In this document: one piece after another, positions 44,901-56,072 of the stretch
Numbering within the stretch: position 1 is the first letter of the stretch
Layout: each line of letters opens with the position of its first letter
Assembly (NCBI GenBank): GCA_963680875.1
Contig: OY804579.1
Coordinates: forward strand, 15,763,506-15,827,505
Origin: Bathymodiolus brooksi
Taxonomy: Eukaryota > Mollusca > Bivalvia > Mytilida > Modiolidae
Length of the DNA stretch: 64,000 bases
Direction of reading: 5' to 3'
The notes under the pieces: model-generated
Databases searched by the model: none
Seen by the model: only the letters and a program-made list of their open reading frames with translations
Told to the model about the DNA's origin: nothing
Program-made: the position numbers and the translations under genes

Positions 44901-45565
44901 TATTTCATTGTAGTAAGAAAAGATATAGATGGAAATGAACAATAAAAAACTATCAAATTTTACACTTAGACACAAATTAAAGTAAAGGAACAGGACTTTT
45001 GTTGTTGTTTTACATTTCAGTCACAGTAGGGTTTTCATTAACTATCCTCACACATACCAAAAAATGAGAGAGGATTGACCCCTAACCCGCAGTTGCGTGA
45101 TACTCCTGACTACTTTACATAAATATTAATTTATTAATTTTTAGTACTAATTCAATGAAGTCTAATGTAGTAAAAATAGTGACACACATTTAACAAGTCA
45201 GAAATTGAGGACCATGAATAATTGAACAATAGTATACAATCATTTGAGGTAAATTTTCAAATTTGTTAACCCGAGAGAGGTTGTTTTTCTGAGTGCTTGC
45301 CTTCAGGAAACTAAATGTGAAGGGTTGACAAATCTGACTGTCTGCCTCAGAGGAGTGCCATAATTGTATACTATTGTTTAATTTCTCACTCTTAGAATAC
45401 AGTCCTCAGTTTCTGCCAATGAGGATATTTTAGAATATAAGAAAAGTTAAACTCTGTATTATAATTGTAGGTTATGGAGCCAGATGGACAGCCGATGGGT
45501 CATCTTTTAGAGGGTTTTTAGAACCTCAAATGGAGGGTGGACATGATGCTGGATGGAAACATTGA
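32916..45565 (+). CDS. Conserved protein of unknown function, 9 exons, one in-frame stop in exon 2
   Basis: Exons: 32916-32954, 34253-34425, 35154-35219, 35868-35973, 36990-37105, 39495-39586, 40082-40167, 44739-44775, 45471-45565 (TGA). They total 810 bases, 270 codons, every donor GT and acceptor AG, all phases compatible. Protein landmarks: [13 protein letters not shown] at the start, [52 protein letters not shown] with a CTG motif next, [19 protein letters not shown], and a C-terminus [26 protein letters not shown]. Trp-, Gly- and His-rich motifs like these suggest a globular, slowly evolving protein, but I do not recognise the family and give no function. Exon 2 has TAA at 34340-34342 (codon 43), between SSI and PRETIVGYP. 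Everything downstream is still open, so the defect is recent, allelic or a sequencing error. Exons 2 and 7 both have donor-side tandem arrays. Confidence 0.78.
33100..33202. repeat. near-perfect 103-bp palindrome
   Basis: Arms of about 49 bp (AGTCCGAGATTCCTCTGTCG, TTTAACG, CATTTATAAAGTTGCTGTAG) around a 5-base spacer CCGTT. The arms differ by only one or two bases. Lies in intron 1 of the unnamed gene. Confidence 0.92.
33328..33672. mobile_element. foldback element, arms ~155 bp
   Basis: Left arm: GTTTCCTCCTCCCCCC, TTTCAAAATTTTCATA, AATCATTCGTTTTTCTTCAT, AATAATACGTGTATT, TGTCCACAGTTTTT. The right arm is its mirror with a few changes. Spacer of about 20 bases near 33498. Intron 1 of the unnamed gene. 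Confidence 0.9.
33825..34000 (+). mobile_element. tRNA-Leu-like SINE, diverged
   Basis: GTGGCAGAGTGGTCTATGG, then ATAAGCCTAAGCGATTGGTG, GGGTTTGAATTCTGTC (box B) and AAAATCTAATTCTAACACTG, then an ATATATA run. It is a relative of 60460-60620. Intron 1. Confidence 0.7.
34424..34815 (+). repeat. 60-65 bp tandem array starting at the donor of exon 2 (unnamed gene)
   Basis: The donor region of exon 2 (AAGTATGTGTTGTGT at 34424) recurs as CAGTATGTGTTGTGTGG at 34484, 34549 and 34610, then more diverged near 34665, 34728 and 34797. Each unit again holds a fair donor (CAG then GTATGT) plus GGTGCCGGTATAAGTTGTG and a T/A-rich stretch. Confidence 0.75.
36005..36180 (-). mobile_element. SINE family 2, head truncated
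   Basis: On the plus strand: AGCCACTTTCAACAATATTT, CAGTCAGTTTTATTGGTGGA, CCAGAGTACCCGGAGG, CGACCTGCCGCAAGTCACTG and ACATAATGTTGTATC; it ends before the tRNA-like head. Intron 4 of the unnamed gene. Confidence 0.82.
36762..36847. repeat. 86-bp imperfect palindrome
   Basis: ACCACGGTTTTCTGAGTTAA, GGTTAAACAATC on the left are mirrored by GATTGTTTAACCGTTAA, CTCGGAAAACCGTGGT on the right, around a ~20-base loop. Intron 4 of the unnamed gene. Confidence 0.88.
37453..38640 (+). mobile_element. dispersed AGCTCACCTGAC element with internal modules
   Basis: Starts AGCTCACCTGACCCAAAGGG, then GTCCGTCCGTTAAC and CTTCTCCTCTGAAACTGC. From 37830 on, a module of about 170 bp (CAAAAACTATAAGAGATAGA, AACATGTGCAGCATGTCAAG, GGAGTTATTGCCC) is repeated four times. 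Short ORFs across it are not proteins. Intron 5 of the unnamed gene. Confidence 0.82.
38644..39094 (+). mobile_element. second, shorter copy of the AGCTCACCTGAC element
   Basis: Begins TAGCTCACCTGACCCAAAGG directly after the previous copy and ends CAGGTGAGCGATACAGGCTC, GTGGGCTGAGCCTCTAG. The same end appears in reverse at 16085. The four modules are missing here. Confidence 0.85.
40132..40637 (+). repeat. 63-bp tandem array of the exon 7 3' end plus donor (unnamed gene)
   Basis: Units start at 40132 (the true exon end), 40195, 40258, 40321, 40384, 40447 and 40510; two shortened units (34 bp) start at 40510 and 40544, and a last diverged one at 40578. Each full unit carries the final 36 coding bases (GACAATGCTACCTGGCTTAA...TTACCT), the donor GTAAGT and 21 intronic bases. 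Two alternating variants (CCTGGCTT, CCTGCCTT) suggest doubling of a dimer. Confidence 0.96.
40798..41035 (+). mobile_element. SINE family 2
   Basis: GGGACCATCGTGGTCGTGAT, CATATGGTAGTTAGATTTAC (box A part), GTAAGTTTGAATCCC (box B), CAGTGACTTGCGGCAGG, CCCCCACCAATAAAACTGAC and GTTGAAAGTGGTGTTAAACA. Intron 7 of the unnamed gene. Confidence 0.88.
41131..43979 (+). repeat. 25-bp minisatellite, ~113 copies
   Basis: Unit CACTAATATGTCACAGTCTG then GAGAT. Variants: TCAGG for TCTGG, a 3-bp loss giving GAGATCTAATATG, GTCAG for GTCACAG. Variant order around the rare GGAGCTCAC unit recurs (42096 and 43231), showing an internal duplication of about 1.13 kb. It fills most of intron 7 of the unnamed gene. 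Confidence 0.97.
43981..44200. mobile_element. MITE at the end of the 25-bp array
   Basis: Left AGATCTGAGGAAACTCC, GGTCACATGTGAGTGATC; right GATCACTCACATGTGACCCC, GAGGTTTCTTCAGATCT. The inverted ends are about 45 bp. The array stops within its left border (CTGGCAGATCTGAGG). Confidence 0.8.
45198..45425. repeat. inverted repeat in intron 8 of the unnamed gene
   Basis: GTCAGAAATTGAGGACC, AACAATAGTATACAAT on the left are mirrored by ATTGTATACTATTGTT, GTCCTCAGTTTCTGCC on the right, with about 100 bases between. Probably a MITE remnant; it ends about 45 bases before exon 9. Confidence 0.7.
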
Positions 45566-46788
45566 TTAATAGTAAAATAATTTTGGTCGTTTGTTTTCAT
45601 GTAGCTGTGATAATACCACTTGACACCATATTAGCCATGGACGATTTATTTATCTGATGTAGTAGCACGGTGGCTATTGTAATATTTACATCATTTGATA
45701 AAATGTTAAACTGAGACAGAGACAGTGAAATCAAAAGCCAGAGAATCAAGGTGTGTGAATTTTGTGTTTTCCATACAGTTCACAGCAATACTTACTGTTA
45801 CCATACATACCAATGCTCCGGATTTCTCCCGGAGCTTCAGTAATTATGACCCTTTACCGGGCTACAGGGACAGCTGTTAGATTCTCCAGAATTTCCGAAT
45901 TTCCCAAGAAAATATTTAAGTATAATATTTATTTCTTTTGTAGAAAGATCGTAAGTCATGTTGTTGTAAATTCCGTTGAATGAATAACTCTGACTTTTTG
46001 CACCTAGGAAGCACACCCAAAAACCACATTAAAAACCTTAAACTCGTTTTTGGAAGGGAACCTTGTAATCCCCCCCCCTGGGACCTCTCAAAAGGATCTT
46101 GTCCTTGGCTTACCTGGGACCATAGGCTGTCCTCAGATCCCTTGCCAAATTTTCTCAGGAATTCAATTAAAAAAATGTTGGCAAGTATGCTGTTACTACT
46201 GTTTCTAATATTGGTTTCATATATTGCTCTATAATATTCATCACAAAGAAGGCATGGCCGTCGGTGTAGGTTAAAGTCTAAAAAGAGACTTGCTATTTTA
46301 TTGTTAAAAATAATGTTCACTTGTTGTAGAATCTAGTTTATTACTCATATGTGGACAACACGTGCATGATATAGCATCATTTCTCTAAGAGGGGAGGTTT
46401 AGGTCCATAAAACTAGTTAAACCCCACCTTTTATTATTGAGCCAGGAAATTGGGTAATCATGTATATGCGTTAGGGGTATCCATTTTGCCTTTTTCTATG
46501 ATTTTTTATTTGATTTTGGAATTGTTCTGGCAGTCGTGTGATATTATTTGTTCATTTTGTTGCTAATCACATGCAAATATGGTTAAAAAAAATTAATGGT
46601 CATTAGCCACCTGATCTTTTTTTTATAGTTCTTTCTACCTCTTTATACAGTGTACTAATAAACTTTTCGAGACATAATGTTATATACTATATATACACAG
46701 TAAAATCTGACAAAGAGAGGAAGACAAGTGAATTTAAAATTCATTTTATGATTACAATAATGTATAGGATAATATGATAAATGCTATA
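45566..46788. other. no gene recognised; probable repeat debris
   Basis: Overlapping short ORFs on both strands (45762-45983, 45916-46320, 45980-46234) share no family features. A text such as GGGATCTGAGGACAGCC and a run of Cs near 46070 look repeat-derived. The 3' UTR of the unnamed gene should lie in the first few hundred bases. Confidence 0.4.
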
Positions 46789-47139
46789 CCAGGGGAGAGA
46801 ATGTACATCATAATTGGAAGCCATTTTGTGCCGCTTGAAGGTAAGTTTTTACTTATAGCATTAGTTATTGTAAGGATGGCATTAAATGTGATAGTGCGTC
46901 AAGTGTCCCTAAATGTCAGCTAGACGTGTGTCCATCGTTCAAAAACTTGTTGTCAAACTCTCAAACAAGTGTTTGAGAGTTTTTTGAACGATGGACACAC
47001 TGTTGTTTAGCGGACATTTAGGGGCATTTGACGCACTATCACATTTAATGCTATCCTTACAATAACTAATGCTATTAGTAAAAACATACCTTCAAGCGGC
47101 ACAAAATGGCTTCCAATTATGACATACATTCACCCCCTG
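46789..47139. mobile_element. foldback MITE, arms ~165 bp
   Basis: Termini CCAGGGGAGAGAATGT and ACATTCACCCCCTG are flanked by TATA/TA. Arms share ATAATTGGAAGCCATTTTGT, GCCGCTTGAAGGTA, GATAGTGCGTCAAGTG and GTCCATCGTTCAAAAA. A CAGGGG start with TA target suggests a Tc1/mariner-type origin. Confidence 0.88.
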
Positions 47140-47449
47140 TATACTGCATTTTAATTATACTCTGTATGTTGGTAATGATAAAATGACATTGTACTTGTAA
47201 AATCTATTATAGAATTATACAGTTGATTTATTATGTATATTATAATTGTATTTAAAATCAAAATACTATAGATGTTCAATGATAGTAACACATTAGGTCA
47301 AAAGGTCAAGATCTCTTTGATCGATTATTTATAAAAGGATGCTATGCATTGCAGACATTGGGTAGTCTATAATCGGGTGCAATGTAATGGTAGTCTATAT
47401 AATCAGAGTCCCAGTGAGAAATATGGTGGTATATCATTAGTGTCCCTAT

Positions 47450-47560
47450 GGGACATATTGGTGGTCTATTGGCTATATGGTGGTCTATGATCAAGGTCCC
47501 TGTGGGCTATATGGTGGTCTATGATCAAGGTCCCTGTGGGCTATATGGTGGTCTATGATG
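47450..47560 (+). repeat. short ~34-bp tandem repeat, 3-4 copies
   Basis: CTATATGGTGGTCTATGATC then AAGGTCCCTGTGGG, repeated with few changes. Confidence 0.9.
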
Positions 47561-47834
47561 AGGATCCTTGTGATTATTTGTAGTGGATATGGACATTTAA
47601 TCCAATTTTCCACAATATTCCAATAGTTTCTTTTATTGTTAAAGGAAAGTGGAGTTCACAATGGAAATACTATTGACCATCAGTAAATTACTGACAAACT
47701 ATATCTTGTATTTTATGTTGTATCAAATACACATTCACCATAAATTATTTTTTTAGGTTATTTGTATATATTTATGTATACTGGTGTCCAACATGATTGT
47801 TATATCACATGATATTCGTGTGGGTCAAAAGTAG

Positions 47835-48050
47835 TACAACGGATGCAACTAGTGGAACAGGAACTGCTTTCACTCCAGGAGCCCCTGGGTTCGCCTCTGT
47901 TTTTTATGGAGTTTGTGATTTTCAATCTTTAGTTTTCTGTGTAATGTTTTGTAGATCATTGTTTTTCCTTTTTGTACTTTTTCTTTTAGCCATTGTATTT
48001 TCTGTCGTTTTTGTTTCTGAATACCATTTTTGGTATCTTCAAGCTTTTCT
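47835..48050 (-). mobile_element. dispersed family 4 copy
   Basis: Reverse orientation: CAACTAGTGGAACAGGAACT, GCTTTCACTCCAGGAGCC, TTTAGTTTTCTGTGTAATG, TTTTGTAGATCATTG and CATTGTATTTTCTGTCG. The plus-strand ORF at 47797 is a by-product. Confidence 0.75.
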
Positions 48051-48418
48051 TAATGAATAGTACATCATATAATGCTGATATGTTTGTGTTTATTTATTTG
48101 TTTACACCACCGGTACACTATTATCTGTGATATTAAATATCTTTTATCTATTATCCTATTTACAGAATATTAAAAATTAAAATTGAGTTCATTTGTTTTA
48201 ATTTCATTTCCGTTGTATATTTTGATAATCTTCAATATTACATGTGGTGGTGACTTTTGACCCTAGCTCCGCCAATTTAAATAAATAAACATGTATTATA
48301 TATTTATTTTTATATAGTCATCACTTGTGTATTCATTCATCATTGCATCTATATATTTTTCAATAGAAATATCAATCAATAACTCAGACTTTCTTTAAAT
48401 AATATTGTCTAAAGGGAG

Positions 48419-48688
48419 GGCCCGGGTGGCTCAGTGAGTTAGGTAGTTGGATTACCTAACAACTCATACAAGCCTATCACCAATACAGCGTGGGTTCGCG
48501 CCCGGCTTTGTAAATTACAAAAAAGGGTGCACTCGTCTCGCAGCCGCAAGTGATAAAGTTTACCAGTTACTTGTCCATGGTCGGTGGTTCTCTCCGGGTA
48601 CTCCGGCTTCTTTCAGCACTAAAATTGGTCGCCATGATATAGCCGAAATACTGCTGAAAGTGGCGTTAAACACCAAAAATCAAATCAT
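48419..48688 (+). mobile_element. SINE family 1
   Basis: Full length: GGCCCGGGTGGCTCAGTGAG, GTGGGTTCGCGCCCGG (box B), GTGCACTCGTCTCGCAGCC, CTCCGGGTACTCCGG, CTGAAAGTGGCGTTAAACAC, short CAAAAATCAAATC tail. Confidence 0.92.
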
Positions 48689-48919
48689 TAAATCTAAAGG
48701 GACAGGGTCACAGAGGGTTCTTTATATAAGCAAAACAAATGTATCAATACACCCAGACCTACCATAATTGAAATCTGAATATTGGGTCTTGGTTTCAAAG
48801 GGATTAAGCTCATCAATGTATAATATTGGGTCTAGTTTAGTTCGTACCTTTGAGCTCATTAAGCATCTCTGATGAAATACCCAGAAATCTAAATGTAAAA
48901 TTTCTTTTCATTTGTTGCA

Positions 48920-49510
48920 GTTATAAAGTCTAAAATTAAAGGCATCAAATCTTGGAGTTACACTACAATCGAACCTTAAATGGAACACCCACATCGACAA
49001 TATCACTTCAAATGGAAATAAATCTCTCGGATACTTAAAAAGAAATTTACAAATATCAAACAAATATCAAACCCTGAAGTAAAATCTCGGGCATACCAAG
49101 CTCTAGTGAGGCCAAAACTTGAATACAGCTGTAGTATCTGGGACCCTTATACACATGACAACATAAACAAACTAGAAATGGTTCAAAGACGAGCTGCTCG
49201 CTATGTTCAAAACAATTACCATAATACTAGCAGTGTCACTTCAATGATTGACACTCTAGGTTGGCCAACTTTAGCTGAGCGCCGTCTTAAAACCAGATTG
49301 ATCATGTTGTATAAAATAACACACGCTTTAATTGCTATCCCAAACAACATACTCATCCCAACTGACAGCAGAACTAGAAAATCACACAATCAGACATTTA
49401 GGCATATAACAACACAAAAAGATACATACAAATGGTCATTTTTTCCACACACTATAGTACAATGGAACATCTTACCACAGACAATTATCTCAAAAACATG
49501 GGCGCGGCCA
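48920..49510 (+). mobile_element. LINE fragment, C-terminal part of ORF2
   Basis: The frame (two adjoining, one frameshift near 49060-49080) reads LGVTLQSNLKWNTHID, then a YLKRNLQIS piece, then ARPKLEYSCSIWDP-like text (VRPKLEYSCSIWDPYT), MVQRRAARYVQNNY, MIDTLGWPTLAERR. These are hallmarks of the region after the RT domain in CR1/Jockey-group LINEs. The 5' part and the tail are missing. Confidence 0.85.
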
Positions 49511-51526
49511 TTATCGACTTCCGAGTGTGTCCACCATTAGTAAAGTGTAAAAATCTTATGTTCTCGGGGTTTATCGATACGCTAATGTATGGTTTCTCTA
49601 GTACAGGTGTCACAATATACTGTTATTTCGGCTTGAAATTCAATGATAACACCTGCTGTGAAGTGATTTGTAAACGGAGATATAATGACAATGATATAAT
49701 GACAACAAATAAATTACCTGGCATGTATTTTTTTTTCTAATTACAGTTTTTTTCCCCATACAAAATCAGTATAAATCCTACTTGATAAAAAACTGCATGC
49801 ACATTTTTATCTTTTTTTGTTGTTGTTGCTTTTCAAGCATAAGACAAAAGGGGTAATCAAATTAATATTTTGTATGAAATTAAAAAGTAAATATATAAAT
49901 TATAATATACGCTTTTTGAAATTATTACTATGCGATTTAAAGTGAAGTAATAATGATAAAAAGTGTGCCTAACTTATAAGAAAGAACTTAACTTTGAATG
50001 TGACATCTTAAGGTGCATTTTTCAATTCTGTTTTATTTTATTTATTTTTTGTTTGTTAAATTGTAAAACAAATTAAAACTTTTTGTTGGTCAATTTCTTT
50101 ATAGGGATCTGTAGTGAAGACGAAAAGGAATTTAAGTTTGATAAAATTAAAACATCTGAATATCTGAATTTCTTTATCTGAAAAAAAAAAAGTTTCATGA
50201 GGAACCTAATATAACTATTTGCTCCCAGGTTTCAGATACGTGAACCGAACGGTATTTTTCACCCGTGACACCATTTGTCTTCTTTTTTAAATTTCTTTGG
50301 TAGGATTTCATAGTTTTATATTGATTTATTCTTTAATTTTATATGTTTTTGATGATTAATTAAAATTTAATATTGTCGTGTTAAGGAAAGTGGTAGCGCT
50401 TTCTAGACTTGTAGTCTGCTGAAGGTCGACCGTGTCAACAGCGATGCGATGCTTCCCGGGTTTGGCACTTAGGGGAATAGACAGTCGTGTCATTTTGCAA
50501 CAAAGGTGTTAAATTCATATTGTAGAAAGATAACTATCATTATAACTGATAGTTAACTGTGTATTGCATAACAAGTTATAGCAAAGACATCACTAAAGCA
50601 CAAAAATTTAATTTATGTATTGGGTTGATTCTTAAATGTATTTGATTTGCAATATGACAGTTAAACTCTACCCCCTTCCCACAAAGGGTTAAACATGATA
50701 AAAATATGTATAACTGAATTATAATGACAAAAAACTAAAAGAAAAAAAAAAATCGCCGAATTTTGTTGCAGGACATCATGTCGTTCATTTTTACTTCTTA
50801 CAGAATCAAGATTTATTTCAAGATTTATCTACAGAAATGTGATACTGACCTCTTTGTAAATTGTTAATTATTTTATGCGGCTTCTACATGAAAAACAATA
50901 ATTCCTACACTGCTCACTTTCTTCCCGTTTCCTTTGTTTATAGTATTTAAACTTTCATTTAAGACAACATTTAACTCAGTGTTTTTCCTTTCTATGTTAT
51001 CCTCTATCGCATACAGAAGGAACATTATTCCTCCACATATTTGCTACTCTATCATTGTGCAAATGATTGATTTTTTGGTCAATTGCATAAGTGCTTCCTA
51101 CATCATAAAAATATGCGACTTTGTGAAGTGAAGACAATATTCGAAGGGAACTTAGTTCTTTTGTACAAAGTATATACCGTTAGTAAAAAATGTGTGTTGA
51201 GGGTTTCCATACCAACCGTTTTTTTGTTGTTGCGTACCCTGTTTTGTATTGAAATTCTGCCACATAAGCAAGGTTAAAATCTGAATAGATACAGATCGAT
51301 CTGTTAGCCCACATCTGGCAAAATGGCTAATTCTTTAATTTTGATAATATTGATGACCGTATAGATTTGTCCGACCTGGTCCTGAACTTTGTGATTCTGA
51401 ACAATTTAAACAATAACCGTTTAAGTTCGATTCAATAATCCATATTTCGAAATATTCGGCCAAAATCACGGGACTGTTATAAGCCATAAAATATCAACTG
51501 AAGCGTGTTTATCTAATCCAATTATG
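49511..51526. other. no gene recognised
   Basis: AT-rich sequence with short ORFs (49432-49740, 50934-51131, 51083-51277) that match no family I know. A GC-richer patch at 50390-50480 (GTGGTAGCGC, GACTTGTAGTCTGC, CGACCGTG) stands out but has no clear RNA fold. Confidence 0.4.
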
Positions 51527-54500
51527 ACTAAGACTAAGAATCTTTATTCTCAAATAAACCATACATTACAATGGTATAGAGAAGTTACATATAAAAATAC
51601 AACACAACACATACATGACAAATAAATAACAGATACACAAATACATATACATACAATATTTACATTACAACAGGAGGAGTTAAGTATTAGCCAAGAGAAT
51701 ATCTGATCTGTTGATTTTTCTTATAAATCTACATAACTTTTCTAGTTTTATTTTTTCAGAAGTACACATTACTTGTTTAAATTTTAATATATTTGGCTTT
51801 TGAGTAAGATATCTACTTATTAGTTGGGTTCGATTTTCAGTAAAACAATGACATTCCATAATATAGTGGAATTCGTCACCAATAGATCTGCTATTACATT
51901 TTAAACACTGTCTATTTTCTCTGTCGATACCATTCCACCGTCCAGTTTCTATCGGTAATTTGTGGTTTGTGGTTCGAAATTTACATAGTGTATATATATA
52001 TCTTTGTCTTCCAAAATATTGAAATAATTTTCGAATTCAAAGTTGTCTTTAAATAATCTATAATTGATAGCTTTTGGTGAGTTTTGTATCAGAGAATGCC
52101 ACTCCTGTGTAAACTGCTCATGGAGACGATTCCTAATTAAAGCTAAAAGCAGGTCGGAATTTTGAAAGAATTGTTGAGACCAAATGTAGGAATAACCTGT
52201 ATCATCAAAAATGTGTTTAACATGTTTAATCCACGAAAAATCCAGATTTTCATCAATAAAAAGGTTATACAAAATTTTATAGGATAAATATGAGAGTTTT
52301 GTTTCTTTACCGGTTAACAGTCTTGCCCAATATGATATCATTCTTAATTTTACATCAATTTCAATAGGAAACAATCCAAGTTCACCATATATCATATAAC
52401 TAGGTGTCGATGTTTTTAATTTCAATAACAGCTTGCAAAATCTAAGTTGTACTTTTTTAAGACATTGAATATTTTTACTAAAACCCCATATTTCTGAACC
52501 ATATAGTAATATTGGTTTTACCATTTTGTTAAAAAGTTCAAGCTGGCATTCAATTGATAAGTTATGTCTTCTACCTCTTTTCAAAACTTCAAACATTGCT
52601 TTTGTAGCTTTTTCGGCTTGCTTTTTAATAGCTTTGTTAAAGTTTCCTGTCCTGTTAAACAATATTCCAAGATAATTAAATTCATTAACAATTTCTAATT
52701 CAGACCCATTCAATGTAAATTTTAAATTGGTTGATTGTCTCCCCCTGGAAAAAACTATAACTTTAGTTTTATCAGTGTTTGCTTTTAATTTCCAAGTATT
52801 GCAATAAAAACCGAATTTATTCAAAATATTTTGTAAATCATCGTGGGTTTCAGCCATTAGGACAGTATCGTCAGCATATAAAAGTGCAAAAAGCTTTAAA
52901 TAAATATTCAACTTATCTTCTATGCAGTTTGAAACTGTTTCTAAACCATTAAGACTTGCATTTTCAAAAAACATTTGTAGATGGTTTAGGAACATGGCAA
53001 ATAGAAAAGGGGATACATTTTCCCCTTGCCTCACTCACATATCACAGTTAAAATAATCAGATTTACAATAATTATAGGTTACACATGATTTAACATCTGT
53101 GTACATATTTAGAATAATAGTATACATTTATTTTGCCATTTATGTGATTCAATAGTAATTTGTACCATAGTGCATCTCTCCATACCGTGTCAAAAGCCTT
53201 TTCGAAGTCGACAAAGGCACAAAACAGTTTTTTCTTTTTTCTTTTTAAGATCTCAAAAAACGAAAATAATGTGAAAAAACTGTCCGTCGTCGAGTAAGAT
53301 TTTCGGAAACCAAATTGGTTTTCGTTCATCAAGAGAGCTTCTTCCGAGAAACGACATAGTCTTTCATTTAATATAGCTGTGAATAATTTACCAAGGCAGC
53401 TAAGGATAGTAATCGGGCGGAAGTTTTTTGGATCAAGTGGATTGCCTTTATTTTTGTATATTGGTTTTATATTACCTACACGCCAAATGTCGGGCATTAC
53501 ACCAGAGTTAAAAATTGCATTAAATATCTTCTCATAAGTAGGGAGAAACAGATCTGATGTAGATTTTATATACTCGTTTACAACATAATCTTCTCCACAA
53601 GCTTTATTATTTTTTAACTTCTTAATACAGCGAAGTATTTCCTCTTGCGTTATACTGAAATTAATTTCTTCATTTAGGGGACCAATATTAACATTATCAA
53701 GGAGATCTGTATCAAAATTCTCTTGTTGTACAAGAAGTTCATCGGGAGCTTTATTCAGGTTTTTGAAAAACTTGAATAAGTCTCCCAAAGGGATGTTGGG
53801 TTGTTTTCTATCCCTACCCTTATTCAACAGTTTCCAGTATTCTTTTGGGTCTGATGTTTTTAATTTTTTTATCTTCTTACGCATATCTGCACGATAAATT
53901 TTACTATGTTTGTCAAGCGTCTTTTTGTATCGTTTCTCGGCTTCAGCGACATCTTGTTTCAACGCTTCTGTTCGTTTTATTTTTAATTTCCGTTTTAGTT
54001 TACGATAATTTTGTCGAGCAACTTTACACTCATAATTGAACCAGGGTTTATCTCCCTTAGGTTTTTTATTACATGTATCAGGTCTGGTTTTACATTTGTG
54101 AGTTCCAAAGGTTGTTTTCGCACTGTCAATTAAAAGATTACAAAGTTCACTGACAAACGAATTGACTTTATCTTTATCTATATCATCGATTAATGTGTTC
54201 ACAATTTCATTATATAATCCATTTAACTTTTCTTTATCTATATTATTATTGAAAGCCGTATGTTTCGACGCGTCCCATTTCTTAGCTCTATTATCGGCGA
54301 GAATATCATTACTATTATTACTAGTCGATTGATCATTCCCCGCGGCAAGTTTAAATTTGAGATTTGTAATAGTTGGAGAGTGAACATCAGAATACAAACG
54401 ACAAAAATCTAGTACTTTAAGATTGTAAACAAATTGTAAAAAACTACATGTACAAATACAATAATCAACAACACTTGAGTTTTTACATGTTAATTTTCCT

Positions 54501-55415
54501 GATTCGGTTTTATCATCACCAATACGACCATTTACAATAAATAAATTGTTTGCTTTACAAATGTCTAACAAATTGTTACCAGATCTGCTTTTAACTTTGT
54601 CCACATTTTTTCTTTATTTATCTATATTTAATTCATTAAGAGTAGCCAACTCATTTTGTAAAAATTCAGTAAAGTCTTGTTCATGTTCATTTATCTCAAA
54701 ATCAATAAAGTTCTTCTGCAGTTCTACTGTTAAAATCACCAAATAAAGAGATGTATTTATAATTTTGTGAAAAAGTTCGAATTTCATTTTCTATTTGATC
54801 AAAAGTATCTGGTTGAAAATAAGGTGAACCTTCTGGGGGAATATACACATTACCAAAAATGACGTCCTCGTTAAGGTTTACTAATTTTGATGAAACTTTG
54901 AACCATAAAACATACTTTGATTCTATATCTAACAATTCAATATAATTTTCTAACGATTCTTTATATGCTAATATCATTCCACCAGATTTTCTGCCAATTT
55001 TTTTTTCTATTTTTTATTTTAAATATGTAACCTGGTAGTTCAATTGTATCCAAATCATCAGTTTTTGTTTCTTGTAAACATATAATATCCTGATTACATA
55101 CAAGTTGACAAAATTCAGGATATTGCAGACGTAATTTAACACCACAACAGTTAAGACTCAAAATATTGAGATTACCTATATCTGTTACATCAGTATCTAC
55201 AAGTAATGAAGAGTCATTGTTAACATTAGTGTCACTAATCTGATTAGTACTACTAGTATTTAATACATTAAACGATTTATTTACAACACAATCATTTTCA
55301 GACAATACAGGGTCATCAATTTCAATATTATTAGGTATTTTATTAAAGTCAAAATAACTAGCATCACTATCATCAGTCCCAAAACAGTTTTCTCTTTGGC
55401 GTCCCTAATCCCGGT
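51527..55415 (-). mobile_element. nearly full-length APE-type LINE, CR1/Jockey group, inactive
   Basis: From the minus-strand 5' end: endonuclease (55395-54961: NILSLNCCGVKLRL, DIICLQETKTDD; 54977-54702: VIFGNVYIPPEGS, YISLFGDFNSR), linker and RT (54604-53090: KKLKNNKACGEDYV, NIKPIYKNKGNP, FRPITILSCLGKLF, FVDFEKAFDTVW), then RT end and C-terminus (53034-51949: RQGENVSPFLF, YADD at 52867-52878, PILLYGSEIWGF). 3' UTR with AATAAAG and a GACTAAGACTAAGA-type tail at about 51527. Damage: frameshifts near 54995, 54705 and between 53040 and 53130, TAA near 54612, TGA at 53035-53037. Few lesions, so fairly young. Confidence 0.9.
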
Positions 55416-55809
55416 TTGGTGTTGATGAGCTAACATCTGAATACTGATTAATCGTAACTAGTGTAAACAACCGGTTGTTACACTTTCTTAATGGCGGACG
55501 CTAGTAACGCCACCTAGCGTCCACGAATGATAACTAGGTAATCACCAATTTCTGAAAACGTCTTATAGACTCTTTCAGAGAACAGCTAACACCCGCTGTT
55601 CTCTTAAACATTTAAATTTCAAATACAATTGTACATAGTTTTAATTTTTTTTGTTTTATTCACACTTTTGATTTCACTTTATTTCACTTTATGAAATTTA
55701 TGTAAATATTTTTGTAAATACCCACGCATGCAACAGTACGTAATCTTCAACGTTATGTTGTCATGTGTATACCTAAAGAAGAAGATATCAACAACATTTT
55801 ATTAGGATG
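55416..55809. other. possible LINE 5' region; nothing else seen
   Basis: GTAACAACCGG-type inverted words (AACAACCGGTTGTTACAC at 55466-55484) and GGCGGACGCTAGTAACGCCAC occur just upstream of the LINE coding start; these may be its 5' UTR. The remainder is AT-rich and empty. Confidence 0.35.
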
Positions 55810-55945
55810 CAAATCAGGATTGGAACTTTCTCTCTGATTCCATCAAATCCACCACTGATCTATCAATGTTCAAGGAAGAAGTTAAATGTCACTTGAAATG
55901 TACCAGTGAGGAATTGGAAAGATGTCTCATTTCATATGAATAAAA
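55810..55945 (+). mobile_element. LINE C-terminal remnant
   Basis: Open frame reading DWNFLSDSIKSTTDLSMFK then EEVKCHLKC to a stop before AATAAAATTTATTTT. The WNxLSxxIKxxxxLxxFKxxxK pattern is the usual end of LINE ORF2. No tail repeat is visible. Confidence 0.5.
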
Positions 55946-56072
55946 TTTATTTTAAATGATTAATTATCCATTCTTGATATTTAATTAATCCCACATTCCT
56001 GCTATTTGATTATTGATCTTAAATGCCCACTTAAAGAGGCATTAGCTACGATTTTGACAAAAAAAAAATATA

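Noticed and set aside
47797..48060. ORFs with the text TSGTGTAF, also near 18072 and 62159
   Set aside because: All are the same stretch of dispersed family 4 in different frames.
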